Assembly (NCBI GenBank): GCA_022824965.1 | Contig: JAJDYY010000008.1 | Coordinates: 734,447-798,446 of the forward strand | Reading direction: 5' to 3' | From: Gammaproteobacteria bacterium | Lineage (GTDB): Bacteria > Pseudomonadota > Gammaproteobacteria > UBA4575 | Length of the DNA stretch: 64,000 nucleotides | Shown here: in pieces, positions 51,607 to 60,133 of the stretch | Layout: every line of letters starts with the position of its first letter | Numbering within the stretch: position 1 is the stretch's first letter | Notes under the pieces: model-generated | Database searches by the model: none | The model's input: the letters and a program-made list of their open reading frames with translations, nothing else | What the model was told of the DNA's origin: nothing | Translations under genes and position numbers: made by a program

Positions 51607-51648
51607 TTGGCAGCGAGCCAATGGCTCTATATAATGAAGATTATATAG
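51607..51648 (+). promoter_or_regulatory. Promoter and operator of the AbrB-Doc module
   Basis: A near-consensus sigma-70 promoter is visible: TTGGCA at 51607-51612, a 17-base spacer, and TATAAT at 51630-51635. The -10 box lies within a perfect inverted repeat with nine-base arms CTATATAAT (51627-51635) and ATTATATAG (51640-51648). A dimeric antitoxin bound there would block the promoter. Confidence 0.75.
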
Positions 51649-51663
51649 AATAGCAAACATTCC

Positions 51664-51891
51664 ATGCTTACCTTCAAAGTGACCACGGTAGGGGCCTCCT
51701 CCGGCATCATTCTTACCAAGGAGGCCATGGCCCGTCTGCGGGTCAAGAAAGGAGATACCCTCTACCTGACGGAGACACCCGACGGGGGCTATCGGCTGAC
51801 CCCCTATTCCCCGGAATTCGCCCGGCAGATGGCACTCGCCGAGGAGATCATGCACGAGGACCGCGAGGTGCTGAGAGCGCTGGCTAAATGA
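51664..51891 (+). CDS. AbrB/MazE-type antitoxin partner of Doc
   Basis: This 75-residue protein has the swapped-hairpin AbrB pattern: FKVTTVGASSGIILTKEAMA, then RLRVKKGDTLYL. A helical acidic tail (EFARQMALAEEIMHEDREVL) probably binds the toxin. Classical Doc pairs with Phd, but an AbrB-type antitoxin is a known alternative partner. The stop overlaps the doc start (ATGA). It probably represses its own promoter at the 51627-51648 palindrome. Confidence 0.85.
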   Translation: MLTFKVTTVGASSGIILTKEAMARLRVKKGDTLYLTETPDGGYRLTPYSPEFARQMALAEEIMHEDREVLRALAK

Positions 51892-52286
51892 CGGCTGAAC
51901 CTTCGGGTTCATGGCGCTGGGTATCGTTGCCCATTGTTCTGGCTGTTCATGAGCGCCAGATCACCGAGCATGGTGGCATCGACGGCATCCGTGACCAGGG
52001 AGCGATCGAATCCGCCCTGGCACGACCTGTACACCGTGCAAGCTACGGCGATCCGGATGCGACTGAGCTGGCCGCGAGCTGCCTCTTTGGCCTTGCCCGT
52101 AACCACGGGTTCGCAGATGGCAACAAGCGCACCGCCTGGGTCGTCTCACGCCTGTTCCTTGCTGATCACGGGTACCGTCTTGAATTTGGCCCCGTGGAGG
52201 CTGTCCGTCAGGTGGAAAGTGTGGCCAGCGGTCAGGTGAGCGAATCCGAGCTTGCCGTCTGGTTCAGGGAGCGATCGAAGGAGTGA
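51888..52286 (+). CDS. doc: Doc-type Fic/DOC toxin
   Basis: Doc phosphorylates and inactivates elongation factor Tu, using the FIC fold as a kinase. The 132-residue protein has the Doc version of the FIC motif, HGFADGNKRTA, and the family N-terminal segment VLAVHERQITEHGG with GIRDQGAIESALARP. It is short and lacks the inhibitory S/TxxxEG helix of full Fic enzymes, so it depends on the antitoxin encoded just upstream. It converges with the larger fic gene. Confidence 0.9.
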   Translation: MTAEPSGSWRWVSLPIVLAVHERQITEHGGIDGIRDQGAIESALARPVHRASYGDPDATELAASCLFGLARNHGFADGNKRTAWVVSRLFLADHGYRLEFGPVEAVRQVESVASGQVSESELAVWFRERSKE

Positions 52287-52339
52287 TTGCGGGATGTCGT
52301 CGAACCGTCCCCGGCACTAGCAGCCCCACACTTCCCGTT

Positions 52340-53692
52340 TCAGTCCGACAATTTCCCGATGATCTCGTTTAGATTTTCCACCGGATAAAATCGCAAGGCC
52401 TTGCTTTTTCCGCTCCCCCTGAACAGAAGTTCATGTGTTTCTAGCGCGAGCAAGTCTGCACGCGCAGTGGCATACGCGATGCCATGGCTTCTCTGGTGCG
52501 ACCCGATCGTGTAACCGTCGCGGTGGCCTCGAAGCGCATGGCTCAGCAAGGCCAGCTGTCGATGATTGAAGCTGCCGATCTTCCTCAGCTTGCCTTCCAG
52601 CGAGGCGGCCTGCTGGATTTTTTTGTGCAGGTGCTTTTCCAGGCCTGCAATCGAAGAAAGGATGACTCGCAGTTGCTGGATGATGAAGTAGGTCAGATCG
52701 TTTTCATCGGTCTCGGAGTACATGTAGGCATACCCATACTTGGCAGGGGCCTTCCTGATATTCCCCGAGATAGACAAGAATTCAAACAGCCAGTACTTTT
52801 GCTTGAGCATGGACCAGTAGAACAATGCCCGCGCCAGCCTGCCGTTGCCATCCTCAAACGGATGGTCGAAGCCGATCCAGAAATGCAGGATGATCGCCTT
52901 GATGATGGGGTGTATGAAGTTTGAGCCGGTATGTTCTTCGTTTGCGAAAGTACACAACGCCTCCAGTCGGTCGGGAAGTTGATCCACAGGAGGCGGGGTA
53001 TGCAGCACCTGCCCGCTCCTGTTATCAAAGACACGCACCCTCTCGGCTTCATCGGTTTGCAGTCTTCCGGCAGCCTCGGTATTTTCCAGTGTCTGATCAG
53101 TCACCAACTTGTGCAGGCCCAGAACCCGTTCGGTGGTGAGGTTTTCATCCTTGAGATCGCGGATATGTTGCATCGCAAGGTAGTTGTTGAGAATCATGCG
53201 CTCATCCTGACCCTTGGGCCTGCGACCGGACCGCAGCATGTTGGATGCAACCTTTCTCGAAGTGGACGCACCCTCCAGCTGACTTGAGCGGATGGCCTCC
53301 TCGATCAGTGAACTCACGATATACCGGTTTCTTGTGTCCGGGTTGGTGACCTGACCCGAGATGGCTACCTGGCCTGTGGCTTTACCGTCAATTTTGTACA
53401 GCATCTCCAGGACGATATCAGGCATACCGAAACTGAAGTCTGTCCCGCCGGCATCCTGCAGGGGGACCACCTTTCGCGGCTGCGAACGAGCCAGCTTGAG
53501 CGTGGCCCACCAAAGTCTGTGGTCGAGGCCTTCGGGCGGGTCTCGATGTCTTAGCTCAGACCAGTGCAGGTATTTCCCGTGGACGGTAGGGAGGGCCTGG
53601 GCATGGGGGGGTGAAAACAGTTTGCCCAGAGCTTCGCGGCTGATCGTGGCCATGATCTCTTTCAGAGTGGGTGCGTTTTCAGGTCTTTTCAT
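52340..53692 (-). CDS. Fic-domain adenylyltransferase, class II, with C-terminal winged helix
   Basis: Fic enzymes transfer AMP to target proteins. The 450-residue protein has an N-terminal DUF4172-like region. The inhibitory motif SSQLEGAST at about 138-146 marks class II self-inhibition. The catalytic motif is HPFEDGNGRLAR at about 271-282. A C-terminal winged-helix-like part (about 370-445) could bind DNA. Such Fic proteins often regulate their own promoter. The upstream DNA has a dense array of CTATCAA/TTGATAG repeats, supporting autoregulation. The target is unknown. Confidence 0.88.
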   Translation of the reverse strand: MKRPENAPTLKEIMATISREALGKLFSPPHAQALPTVHGKYLHWSELRHRDPPEGLDHRLWWATLKLARSQPRKVVPLQDAGGTDFSFGMPDIVLEMLYKIDGKATGQVAISGQVTNPDTRNRYIVSSLIEEAIRSSQLEGASTSRKVASNMLRSGRRPKGQDERMILNNYLAMQHIRDLKDENLTTERVLGLHKLVTDQTLENTEAAGRLQTDEAERVRVFDNRSGQVLHTPPPVDQLPDRLEALCTFANEEHTGSNFIHPIIKAIILHFWIGFDHPFEDGNGRLARALFYWSMLKQKYWLFEFLSISGNIRKAPAKYGYAYMYSETDENDLTYFIIQQLRVILSSIAGLEKHLHKKIQQAASLEGKLRKIGSFNHRQLALLSHALRGHRDGYTIGSHQRSHGIAYATARADLLALETHELLFRGSGKSKALRFYPVENLNEIIGKLSD

Positions 53693-53850
53693 AATGCCTA
53701 AACTATCAATTTACATATTATTGATAGTGCACTGTATCATAATCTATCAATTATTGAAATATTGATAGGTATTGATACGTATCTATCAGTTTCTATCAGA
53801 ATATAGCCTGTTGATAGGTATTGATACGTATCTATCAATTCCCGAAAGGT
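53693..53850 (-). promoter_or_regulatory. Repeat-rich operator region of the class II fic gene
   Basis: This AT-rich stretch has six exact copies of CTATCAA/TTGATAG (53703, 53721, 53744, 53762, 53811, 53832) and two further CTATCA copies (53783, 53793). A 27-base unit is repeated exactly at 53762-53788 and 53811-53837. Each unit contains the perfect palindrome GATACGTATC (53774-53783 and 53823-53832). The layout suggests cooperative binding of a dimeric regulator, possibly the Fic protein itself, over the fic promoter. Confidence 0.7.
53762..53837. repeat. Two identical 27-base direct repeats with internal palindrome
   Basis: The copies are 53762-53788 and 53811-53837, separated by 22 bases. 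Each starts TTGATAGG and ends ATCTATCA around GATACGTATC. With only two units and no cas gene, this is an operator-type repeat and not a CRISPR. Confidence 0.85.
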
Positions 53851-53871
53851 CGTGCTTAAGACAAAATTCTT

Positions 53872-54345
53872 GTGCCGTGCCTTTTTGGCCACTGCAGGCG
53901 GTACGCGCTGATCGCTGGCATCTCCGTCACCTGCCCTATATCTCCGTTCTCGGGTTGTTATAGGGTGCCTAACGATGGCGAAGCGGTCTACGGGCAAATG
54001 GATGCCAGTTACTATACCCGCGATCGCTACACCTGCGACGATGACTGCCTGTACATTAATTTCTCGCGGATGTTCAAGGTATTGCCGGACGGCTCAATCA
54101 TCGGTGTGCGGTGGATGTCATTCGATGGCGATGTCGGCACGGACAAGTATGCCGATGGTTACGATCCCGCCCTCGATGTTGCGACGTTCAGCCTGGCGGT
54201 GCAACAGTACGAGACTACCTTCGGGACAGAACAGGGCGAGGCGGTGGGCCGCTTCTATGGCTCCAATGGCGAAGCGCTGGCAGGCACGTTCTGGTATCGG
54301 CGCGGCGGCAACCGCATCGAGGGCACGTTCGGAGGCAAGCGCTAA
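53872..54345 (+). CDS. Hypothetical protein with TbpB-barrel-like C-terminus (possible remnant)
   Basis: The open frame of 157 codons begins at GTG 53872. Later starts (GTG 53965, ATG 53998) are possible. I see no convincing signal peptide or lipobox. The C-terminal half ends VGRFYGSNGEALAGTFWYRR and then a FGGKR ending. This closely resembles the last strands of the TbpB barrel (FYGPxAEExxGTF ... FGxKR). It may be the 3' remnant of a larger surface lipoprotein whose 5' part was lost when the fic locus was acquired, or a small independent barrel-type protein. Confidence 0.5.
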   Translation: MPCLFGHCRRYALIAGISVTCPISPFSGCYRVPNDGEAVYGQMDASYYTRDRYTCDDDCLYINFSRMFKVLPDGSIIGVRWMSFDGDVGTDKYADGYDPALDVATFSLAVQQYETTFGTEQGEAVGRFYGSNGEALAGTFWYRRGGNRIEGTFGGKR

Positions 54346-54499
54346 ACCCGGTTCCGGGCTTCGACAGGATCGCCTGTCGCTGCATGTTGCCCGGGAATAA
54401 TTTTGCTAGACTGCGTGGGCATGGAGGCCCGCCCCGGACGAGGGTTCGGAACGGGCGAAGAGCCTGCCGAAACATCGGCATAACCCCGGGTAGCGTACC

Positions 54500-55036
54500 A
54501 TGGCCTTACTGGAGATCCTGCACTTTCCCGACCCGAGACTGAGCCGCAAGGCCCGTCCAGTGGAGGTCGTGGACGATGCCGTTCGAAAGACGGCAGAGGA
54601 CATGCTCGAGACCATGTATGACGCCCCGGGCATCGGACTGGCCGCGACCCAGGTCAACATCCTGCAGCAAATCGCCGTCATCGACGTCTCCGAAGACAAG
54701 AACGAGCCGCGCTGTCTGATCAATCCGAAGATCATCGGGCGCGACGGCGAGGAGGAGATGCGCGAGGGCTGCCTGTCGGTACCCGAGGTGTTCGCCCACA
54801 TCAAGCGTGCAGAACGGGTTACGGTTGAGTTTCTGGATCTCGAAGGCCAGCCCGGCACCCTGGAGGCGGGCGGGCTGCTCGCGGTATGCATCCAGCACGA
54901 GATCGATCACCTGCAGGGACGCCTGTTCATTGACTACCTGTCACCACTGAAGCGCGAGCGCCTGAAAAAGAAAGTGCTCAAGGCGCAAAAGGCCGGACAG
55001 GCTACGGCGTCTTCGGATCAATCCATTCCCCTGTAA
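54500..55036 (+). CDS. def: Peptide deformylase Def
   Basis: Def removes the formyl group from new proteins. The three metal-site motifs are present: GIGLAATQV (motif 1), EGCLSVP (motif 2, Cys ligand) and CIQHEIDHL (motif 3, HExxH). The 178 residues are normal. It precedes fmt by 38 bases, the usual def-fmt pair. Confidence 0.96.
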   Translation: MALLEILHFPDPRLSRKARPVEVVDDAVRKTAEDMLETMYDAPGIGLAATQVNILQQIAVIDVSEDKNEPRCLINPKIIGRDGEEEMREGCLSVPEVFAHIKRAERVTVEFLDLEGQPGTLEAGGLLAVCIQHEIDHLQGRLFIDYLSPLKRERLKKKVLKAQKAGQATASSDQSIPL

Positions 55037-55074
55037 TCGCGGTACATCTTCGTACCCTGTGAGCCCGCATCCCC

Positions 55075-56022
55075 GTGTCGAGCGCCCTTAACATCGTCTT
55101 TGCGGGGACCCCGGCATTTGCGGCGTCGATCCTGCAAACCCTGCTGGAGGACGAACACCGCATCCTCTGCATCTACACCCAGCCCGACCGCCCGGCCGGG
55201 CGCGGCCGCAAGGTGTGCCCCGGCCCGGTCAAGGCGCTGGCCACCGAGGCGGGCCTTGTCGTTCGCCAGCCCGAGCATTTCGATGAAACAGAGTGTGCGC
55301 ATCTGGCGGGTCTTCGTGCCGATGTGATGCTGGTCTTTGCCTACGGGCTGCTGCTGCCCGTACAGGCGCTCGACTTGCCGAGGCTCGGCTGCATCAACAT
55401 TCATACCTCGCTGTTGCCGCGCTGGCGCGGCGCTGCCCCGGTCCAGCATGCCCTGCTGGCCGGGGACCAGGAGACCGGAATCAGTTTCATGCGTATGGTC
55501 GAGGCCCTCGATGCCGGGCCAGTCCTGCATCAAAAACGCTGCAAGATTCGCACGAAGGAGACGGCGGCAAGCTTGCGCGAGCGCCTGGTGCAACTGGCCG
55601 GTGCCGAGCTTGCAAGTGTGCTGGATGGACTGGCCAGCGCCAAGCTGAGCGCTGAGCCCCAGGACTCAGTGGACGTCAGCTTCGCTCCGAAAATCCACAA
55701 GAACGAGGCGCGGATCGACTGGCAGGAAAGTGCGGTCCGGATCGAACGCAAGGTCCGGGCCTTCAATGACTGGCCGGTGGCTTATTCCTACCTTGAAGAG
55801 CAAAGGGTGCGTATCTGGGAGGCTCATCCCCAGGCACAGAAAGCAGATGGGCTGCCGGGCACGGTACTTGAGGCACGAAACGGGATTGAGGTGGCCACCG
55901 GTGAGGGGGTACTGGGCATCGATCGTTTACAGATGCCTGGGGGCAGGCCCTTGTCCGCACAGGACTTCATCAACGCCCACGACCTCCAGGGGCAATGCTT
56001 CAGTTGCAAGGGGCCGGTGTAA
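55075..56022 (+). CDS. fmt: Methionyl-tRNA formyltransferase Fmt
   Basis: Fmt formylates the initiator methionyl-tRNA. The protein starts with GTG (MSSALNIVFAGTPAFAA). It has the tetrahydrofolate-binding and catalytic region NIHTSLLPRWRGAAPVQHAL, with LAGDQETGISFMRM next to it. The C-terminal OB-fold runs from about 205 to 315. Length is 315 residues. rsmB, which usually comes next, is absent; a fic gene on the opposite strand follows. Confidence 0.96.
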   Translation: MSSALNIVFAGTPAFAASILQTLLEDEHRILCIYTQPDRPAGRGRKVCPGPVKALATEAGLVVRQPEHFDETECAHLAGLRADVMLVFAYGLLLPVQALDLPRLGCINIHTSLLPRWRGAAPVQHALLAGDQETGISFMRMVEALDAGPVLHQKRCKIRTKETAASLRERLVQLAGAELASVLDGLASAKLSAEPQDSVDVSFAPKIHKNEARIDWQESAVRIERKVRAFNDWPVAYSYLEEQRVRIWEAHPQAQKADGLPGTVLEARNGIEVATGEGVLGIDRLQMPGGRPLSAQDFINAHDLQGQCFSCKGPV

Positions 56023-56170
56023 TGGGTAAGACCCTGCTGTTTATTGGCTACAGGCATGTAAGGTCTGATATTTACTTGAGCGGAACATTCTCGGCATCCT
56101 CATCTTCCTGCACAAACAAAATAGGCTTGCAGCGCAGTTTTCTGCCCGGATCACTGCATAGTTTCTGTTG

Positions 56171-57334
56171 TCAGCTGTCTTCGAACAGGTTCATGTAGCC
56201 CTGATACCAGAATCTTCGATTACGTGCCTGACCTGTATATTCCTTCAGGACACTGCATTCGACCATCTTCTTGACCAGGTTGTTGGCAGCTGTATAGCTT
56301 GTCCCGGTCAATTTCTGAATGTCATCTACAGATACGAATGGACGCTCATATAGATGCTCCAGTATACGGTGGCCGTTCCCTGCAGCGCGGCCCAAGCGAT
56401 TCGTGATGACGGTCCGATGTTCTTCACGCAAAATCAGAATCTGCCTTGCCGTATCGGCGGCCTGTCGGCTGACCTCCTCGACCCCGCGCAGAAAAAACAT
56501 GAGCCACTTCTCCCATGTTCCCCGGTCACGCACAGATTGCAGTTCCTCGTAATATTGCTGCCGGTGTTGCTTGAAAAACCAGGACAGGTAAAGGACAGGC
56601 TTAAGCAAGACCTTTTGTTCACAGAGCAGAAAGGTAATGAGCAGTCGCCCGATCCTGCCGTTGCCATCCAGGAAAGGGTGAATGGTTTCAAACTGCGCAT
56701 GAGCTAACCCTGCTTTGACAAGCAAAGGCAGGTTCGTATCGGTATGAATAAAACGTTCCAGGTCAGACATGCATTCTCCCACCGAATCCGGCGGTGGCGG
56801 GACGAAGGCAGCTTCTGCAGGTGTGCATCCTGCCGGCCCGATCCAGTTTTGACTGGTTCGAACCTGTCCGGGGGTGAGGCGAGACCCCCGGGAGTTCTTC
56901 AGAAGCTTGGCATGAATCTCGCGGATGAGTCGAGTTGAAACCGGCAGGTCCGACAGCCGACCCAGGCCATGGTTCATGGCATTCACATAGTTGATCACTG
57001 CATTCACATCACTTGCCTTATCCGGCTTGAGTACTTTCGCCTCGCTCGCCAACAGGTCCTGCAGGGAGCTCTGTGTTCCCTCGATCTGGCTGGACAGCAC
57101 GGCCTCTTTGCGGACATACATGAATACGAACGGGTCTGGATTGGGCAGCGTCTGTATAGACCCGTCCAGACGTCCTAGGGCTGCATCGGCCCGGGAGAGC
57201 TGGTTCTGTAAATGCCCGGTGATGTCAACGGGTGGATTCGGCGGTAACGGGGCAGGATAGAAGGCCCGGTGGCCGCCCGATTGTCGCCTGTAGGTTCCGG
57301 CACGTGCTGAAGGGCCGCGGGTAGCCATGACCAT
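56171..57334 (-). CDS. Fic-domain adenylyltransferase, second class II copy
   Basis: The 387-residue protein has an N-terminal helical region and the inhibitory motif SSQIEGTQSS at about 81-90. The catalytic FIC motif is HPFLDGNGRIGR at about 219-230. A C-terminal winged helix is visible (VSVDDIQKLTGTSYTAANNLVKK, split here as VSVDDIQKLTG and TSYTAANNLVKK). It is the common Fic/DUF4172-type architecture. A good promoter with an overlapping palindrome lies upstream. It differs clearly in sequence from the 52340-53692 Fic, so the two are not a recent duplication. Confidence 0.9.
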   Translation of the reverse strand: MVMATRGPSARAGTYRRQSGGHRAFYPAPLPPNPPVDITGHLQNQLSRADAALGRLDGSIQTLPNPDPFVFMYVRKEAVLSSQIEGTQSSLQDLLASEAKVLKPDKASDVNAVINYVNAMNHGLGRLSDLPVSTRLIREIHAKLLKNSRGSRLTPGQVRTSQNWIGPAGCTPAEAAFVPPPPDSVGECMSDLERFIHTDTNLPLLVKAGLAHAQFETIHPFLDGNGRIGRLLITFLLCEQKVLLKPVLYLSWFFKQHRQQYYEELQSVRDRGTWEKWLMFFLRGVEEVSRQAADTARQILILREEHRTVITNRLGRAAGNGHRILEHLYERPFVSVDDIQKLTGTSYTAANNLVKKMVECSVLKEYTGQARNRRFWYQGYMNLFEDS

Positions 57335-57367
57335 GTCGTCTTTCCCTGGGATTATGGATGCTATAGA

Positions 57368-57419
57368 TGTCTATATTATTGGCAGGGTGCAATATAGACA
57401 GCTTTCTCTCCTTATGCAA
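57368..57419 (-). promoter_or_regulatory. Promoter and operator of the second fic gene
   Basis: On the minus strand TTGCAT (57419-57414) is followed, after exactly 17 bases, by TATATT (57396-57391). This is a good sigma-70 promoter. A perfect inverted repeat TGTCTATATT/AATATAGACA (57368-57377 and 57391-57400) covers the -10 box. A partial further copy (AATATAGA near 57430) lies upstream. This fits repression by a dimeric regulator. Confidence 0.7.
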
Positions 57420-57601
57420 GGCTGTCTTTAATATAGATGCTTTTTGAGCCTGTATTAAAGCCTGCATTCAGTATACTGCTTGGACATCACCGGATCGGTC
57501 CCGATCCAGTTTCACTCAAGCCGAGCCCACCAGGATGGATGTCTAGGCTTGGCCAGACAGATGCCAGCCAGCCTGACGTACATATCTTCAGTTTCGGACA
57601 G
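57420..57601. other. Non-coding gap between the second fic gene and the TonB receptor
   Basis: Beyond the fic promoter this stretch has no convincing gene. A short inverted repeat (GGATCGG-TCC-CGATCC) at about 57492-57508 is a possible terminator. Confidence 0.35.
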
Positions 57602-60133
57602 TCACCAGTCGTAACGAGCGCGGGCATAGTAGAACCCGCCCGCAAACCCCATCGGTGAGGACTCGGGATACTTTGAGCCGAGCTCGGAGGCGAACTCGTT
57701 TCGGTCAGGGAAATTGTCGGTGAGGTTCTCCGCCCCGATGCTGAGCGCCATGCCATCGGACGGGTGGTAGCTCATCTCGAGGTCCAGCGTGTATTCCTCG
57801 TCCGGTTCGATGAACAGGCTTGCGGAGTCTGCATGGAACTCCTCGTAGGCGCCGAAGTAGTTGAGCCGCACGAAACTGCTCCAGTGCGCCCGGTCGTGGC
57901 TCAGGGTGATGTTGAACCGCAGGTGCGGCAGGGCATCCTCAAGCTGCGTGATGCGCTGCTCGCCGATGAAATCCGGATTGTGGCTGGTGACCTCGGTTTC
58001 GTTGTAGTTGGCGACCAGCAGCAGCCCGGTCTGCCCGCCCGCCAGCAGGGGCAGCTTGCCGGTCACATCGAAGGAGGCAATCAGGTCAATCCCCCGGGTG
58101 CGTGTGTCGAAGCCGTTGCCGAAGAAGCGAAAAGTGGTCACGTCGGCGGCTGCAAAACAGCCGCCGGAGCCGATGGCGGTCTTCTGTGCTGCGGACAGCG
58201 TCTTGTCCCGCGACAGGCCGAGTCGGTCATCCACTTCGATCTGGTAGGCATCCACCGTGAACGATACCCCATCCGCCTCGATGCCGAAACCCGCCGTGTA
58301 GGTCAGCGATTCCTCGGCATCCAGTCGCTGCGCCCCGACAGCCGCGGCCTCCGGGCATTTAGAGGGGATGGTGCCGCGCTGGGTCAGTTCACGCCTGCCG
58401 GTGGTTTCATTCTCGAGAAAGGAGGTTGAAACGTTGGCGACATTTTCCTGGCCTACGCTCGGCACCCGGAACCCGGTGCTCACGGAGCCGCGCAGGCTGA
58501 CCGCCTTGCTGGCCCGGAACAGTGCACCCAGCTTGAAGTCCTCGGTCGCATCGTAGCCTTCATGGTCCTCGATGCGTCCCATCAAGGCCAGGGTCAGGCG
58601 GCGGGTCATGTCGGCCTCGAACTCCACATAGGCGGCGGTGCTGGAACGGCCCCATTCGCCGGAGACCGATTCCGAGAAGCCGGAAAAGCCGTTGGCGCCC
58701 ACCCCGGCACCCCGCGCCCCCAGGCCGCCGTCGCGCCAGGAATCCGGCTCGCCTGCGGACACCTCGAACTCCTCCTCACGCCACTCCACACCAAAGGCGG
58801 CATGTAGCGGCCAGGCCATCTCGATGACCCGTGTCATGTCCAGGTTGAGGGTCTGCTCGGTCTGCGTGTACCGGCCCGGTTCGAACGCGGTGGGCGTCGC
58901 CAGCCCGAGGCTCGCATTGACAGTGTTGCGGATGGTGAAGTCGGCCTCGCTTTCACCCCGGCTGTAGCTTGCATCCCAGCCCAGCCCCGAGGCCAGATCG
59001 CCGCGCAAGCCCACCGACCCGGAGGCGTCGCTGATTTTTGCCCCGAACCTGGGTGTGAAGCCGCCAGGGAAACGCTCGTTGAAAAAGCAGCCCGGGTACG
59101 GTGCCCAGTCAAACCACTCATCCTCGGAGGAGACGGCGAGGTCGTCCGGACAGGTGGCGGCCAGGGGCAGTCGAATCCCGTCGTTTGCGAACACCCCCGA
59201 GCGCGTGTTCGGGTTGCGGAAGAAAAAACCGCCCTCGGTTTCGCGCTCCGAGACATTGCCGAAGGCATACAGTTCGGTCTGCGCGGCCAGTTTCACCCCG
59301 GAGTTCAGGAACACCGTGTAGTCATCGTCAACGTCCGGCTGTCCCCAGACCTGGGCATGCGGGGTGCGCACGGCGTCGTTGCCGTTGTCGATCAGGGCCT
59401 GGGCATCGGCGCGCTGCACGCTGCGCACCGTGGTCCGCATCTCGTGCCACTGGGCACTGAGGTTGGCAAAGCCGTCGCTCCCCAGCGGAATGCCGAGGTT
59501 GCCGGCAAGGCGGTACTCATCCCCGTCCCCCGTGTAGGTCTGGCCCCACTGGGCCTCGACGGTGCCGCCTTGCGGGCGGTCTTTCAGAACGAAGTTCATC
59601 ACGCCGGCAATGGCGTCGGAACCGTACTGGACCGAGGCGGTGTCGCGCAGAATCTCGATGCGCTTGAGCCCGATGGCCGGAATGATGCTGATATCGGGGC
59701 CGTGTGCGCCCTCGGAAACCCCGTTGCCCGCCCACGTGATGACAGCCGCACGGTGGCGCCGCTTGCCGTTGACCAGTACCAGGGTCTGGTCAGCCGCCAG
59801 GCCCCGCAGGTTGGCCGGGCGGATGAATGTGGCGGCATCGCTGATCGCCTGGGTGGAGACGTTGTAGGAGGGCACGAGCTTGCGCAGCATCTCGGGCACC
59901 TGCATCGATGCCTGGCGGCTGAAATCCTCGGCATCGATGATGTCGACGGCAGACGGTGCATCGGCGGCCGTGCGCACCGGGCGTCGTGAACCGACGACGT
60001 GAATCCTGTTCAGGTCGACGGCCTGCGCGCCGTGCTCATCGGCATGCACGGCTTTGGGTGTTACAAGCTGGAGTGCAAGCAAAACGCCCGGGATGGCCGG
60101 CAACAGGATTGCGAAAATACGGTGTTTACCCAT
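57602..60133 (-). CDS. TonB-dependent outer-membrane receptor
   Basis: This 843-residue protein starts MGKHRIFAILLPAIPGVLLA, a signal peptide cleaved near VHA-DEH. A TonB-box-like stretch (DLNRIHVVGSRR) at about 40-50 is followed by the plug domain: SAVDIIDAEDF, ANLRGLAADQTLVLVNGKRR, RIEILRDTASVQYGSDAIAG. A 22-strand barrel ends in aromatic-rich GGFYYARARYDW. Its sequence resembles the large TonB receptors with unassigned ligand rather than a known siderophore type. The next gene upstream in the same orientation encodes a TbpB-like lipoprotein, a possible co-receptor. Confidence 0.92.
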   Translation of the reverse strand: MGKHRIFAILLPAIPGVLLALQLVTPKAVHADEHGAQAVDLNRIHVVGSRRPVRTAADAPSAVDIIDAEDFSRQASMQVPEMLRKLVPSYNVSTQAISDAATFIRPANLRGLAADQTLVLVNGKRRHRAAVITWAGNGVSEGAHGPDISIIPAIGLKRIEILRDTASVQYGSDAIAGVMNFVLKDRPQGGTVEAQWGQTYTGDGDEYRLAGNLGIPLGSDGFANLSAQWHEMRTTVRSVQRADAQALIDNGNDAVRTPHAQVWGQPDVDDDYTVFLNSGVKLAAQTELYAFGNVSERETEGGFFFRNPNTRSGVFANDGIRLPLAATCPDDLAVSSEDEWFDWAPYPGCFFNERFPGGFTPRFGAKISDASGSVGLRGDLASGLGWDASYSRGESEADFTIRNTVNASLGLATPTAFEPGRYTQTEQTLNLDMTRVIEMAWPLHAAFGVEWREEEFEVSAGEPDSWRDGGLGARGAGVGANGFSGFSESVSGEWGRSSTAAYVEFEADMTRRLTLALMGRIEDHEGYDATEDFKLGALFRASKAVSLRGSVSTGFRVPSVGQENVANVSTSFLENETTGRRELTQRGTIPSKCPEAAAVGAQRLDAEESLTYTAGFGIEADGVSFTVDAYQIEVDDRLGLSRDKTLSAAQKTAIGSGGCFAAADVTTFRFFGNGFDTRTRGIDLIASFDVTGKLPLLAGGQTGLLLVANYNETEVTSHNPDFIGEQRITQLEDALPHLRFNITLSHDRAHWSSFVRLNYFGAYEEFHADSASLFIEPDEEYTLDLEMSYHPSDGMALSIGAENLTDNFPDRNEFASELGSKYPESSPMGFAGGFYYARARYDW

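Noticed and set aside
53762..53837. Direct repeats considered as a CRISPR array
   Set aside because: Only two units, palindromic with AT-rich spacers, no cas genes, and placed at a fic promoter.
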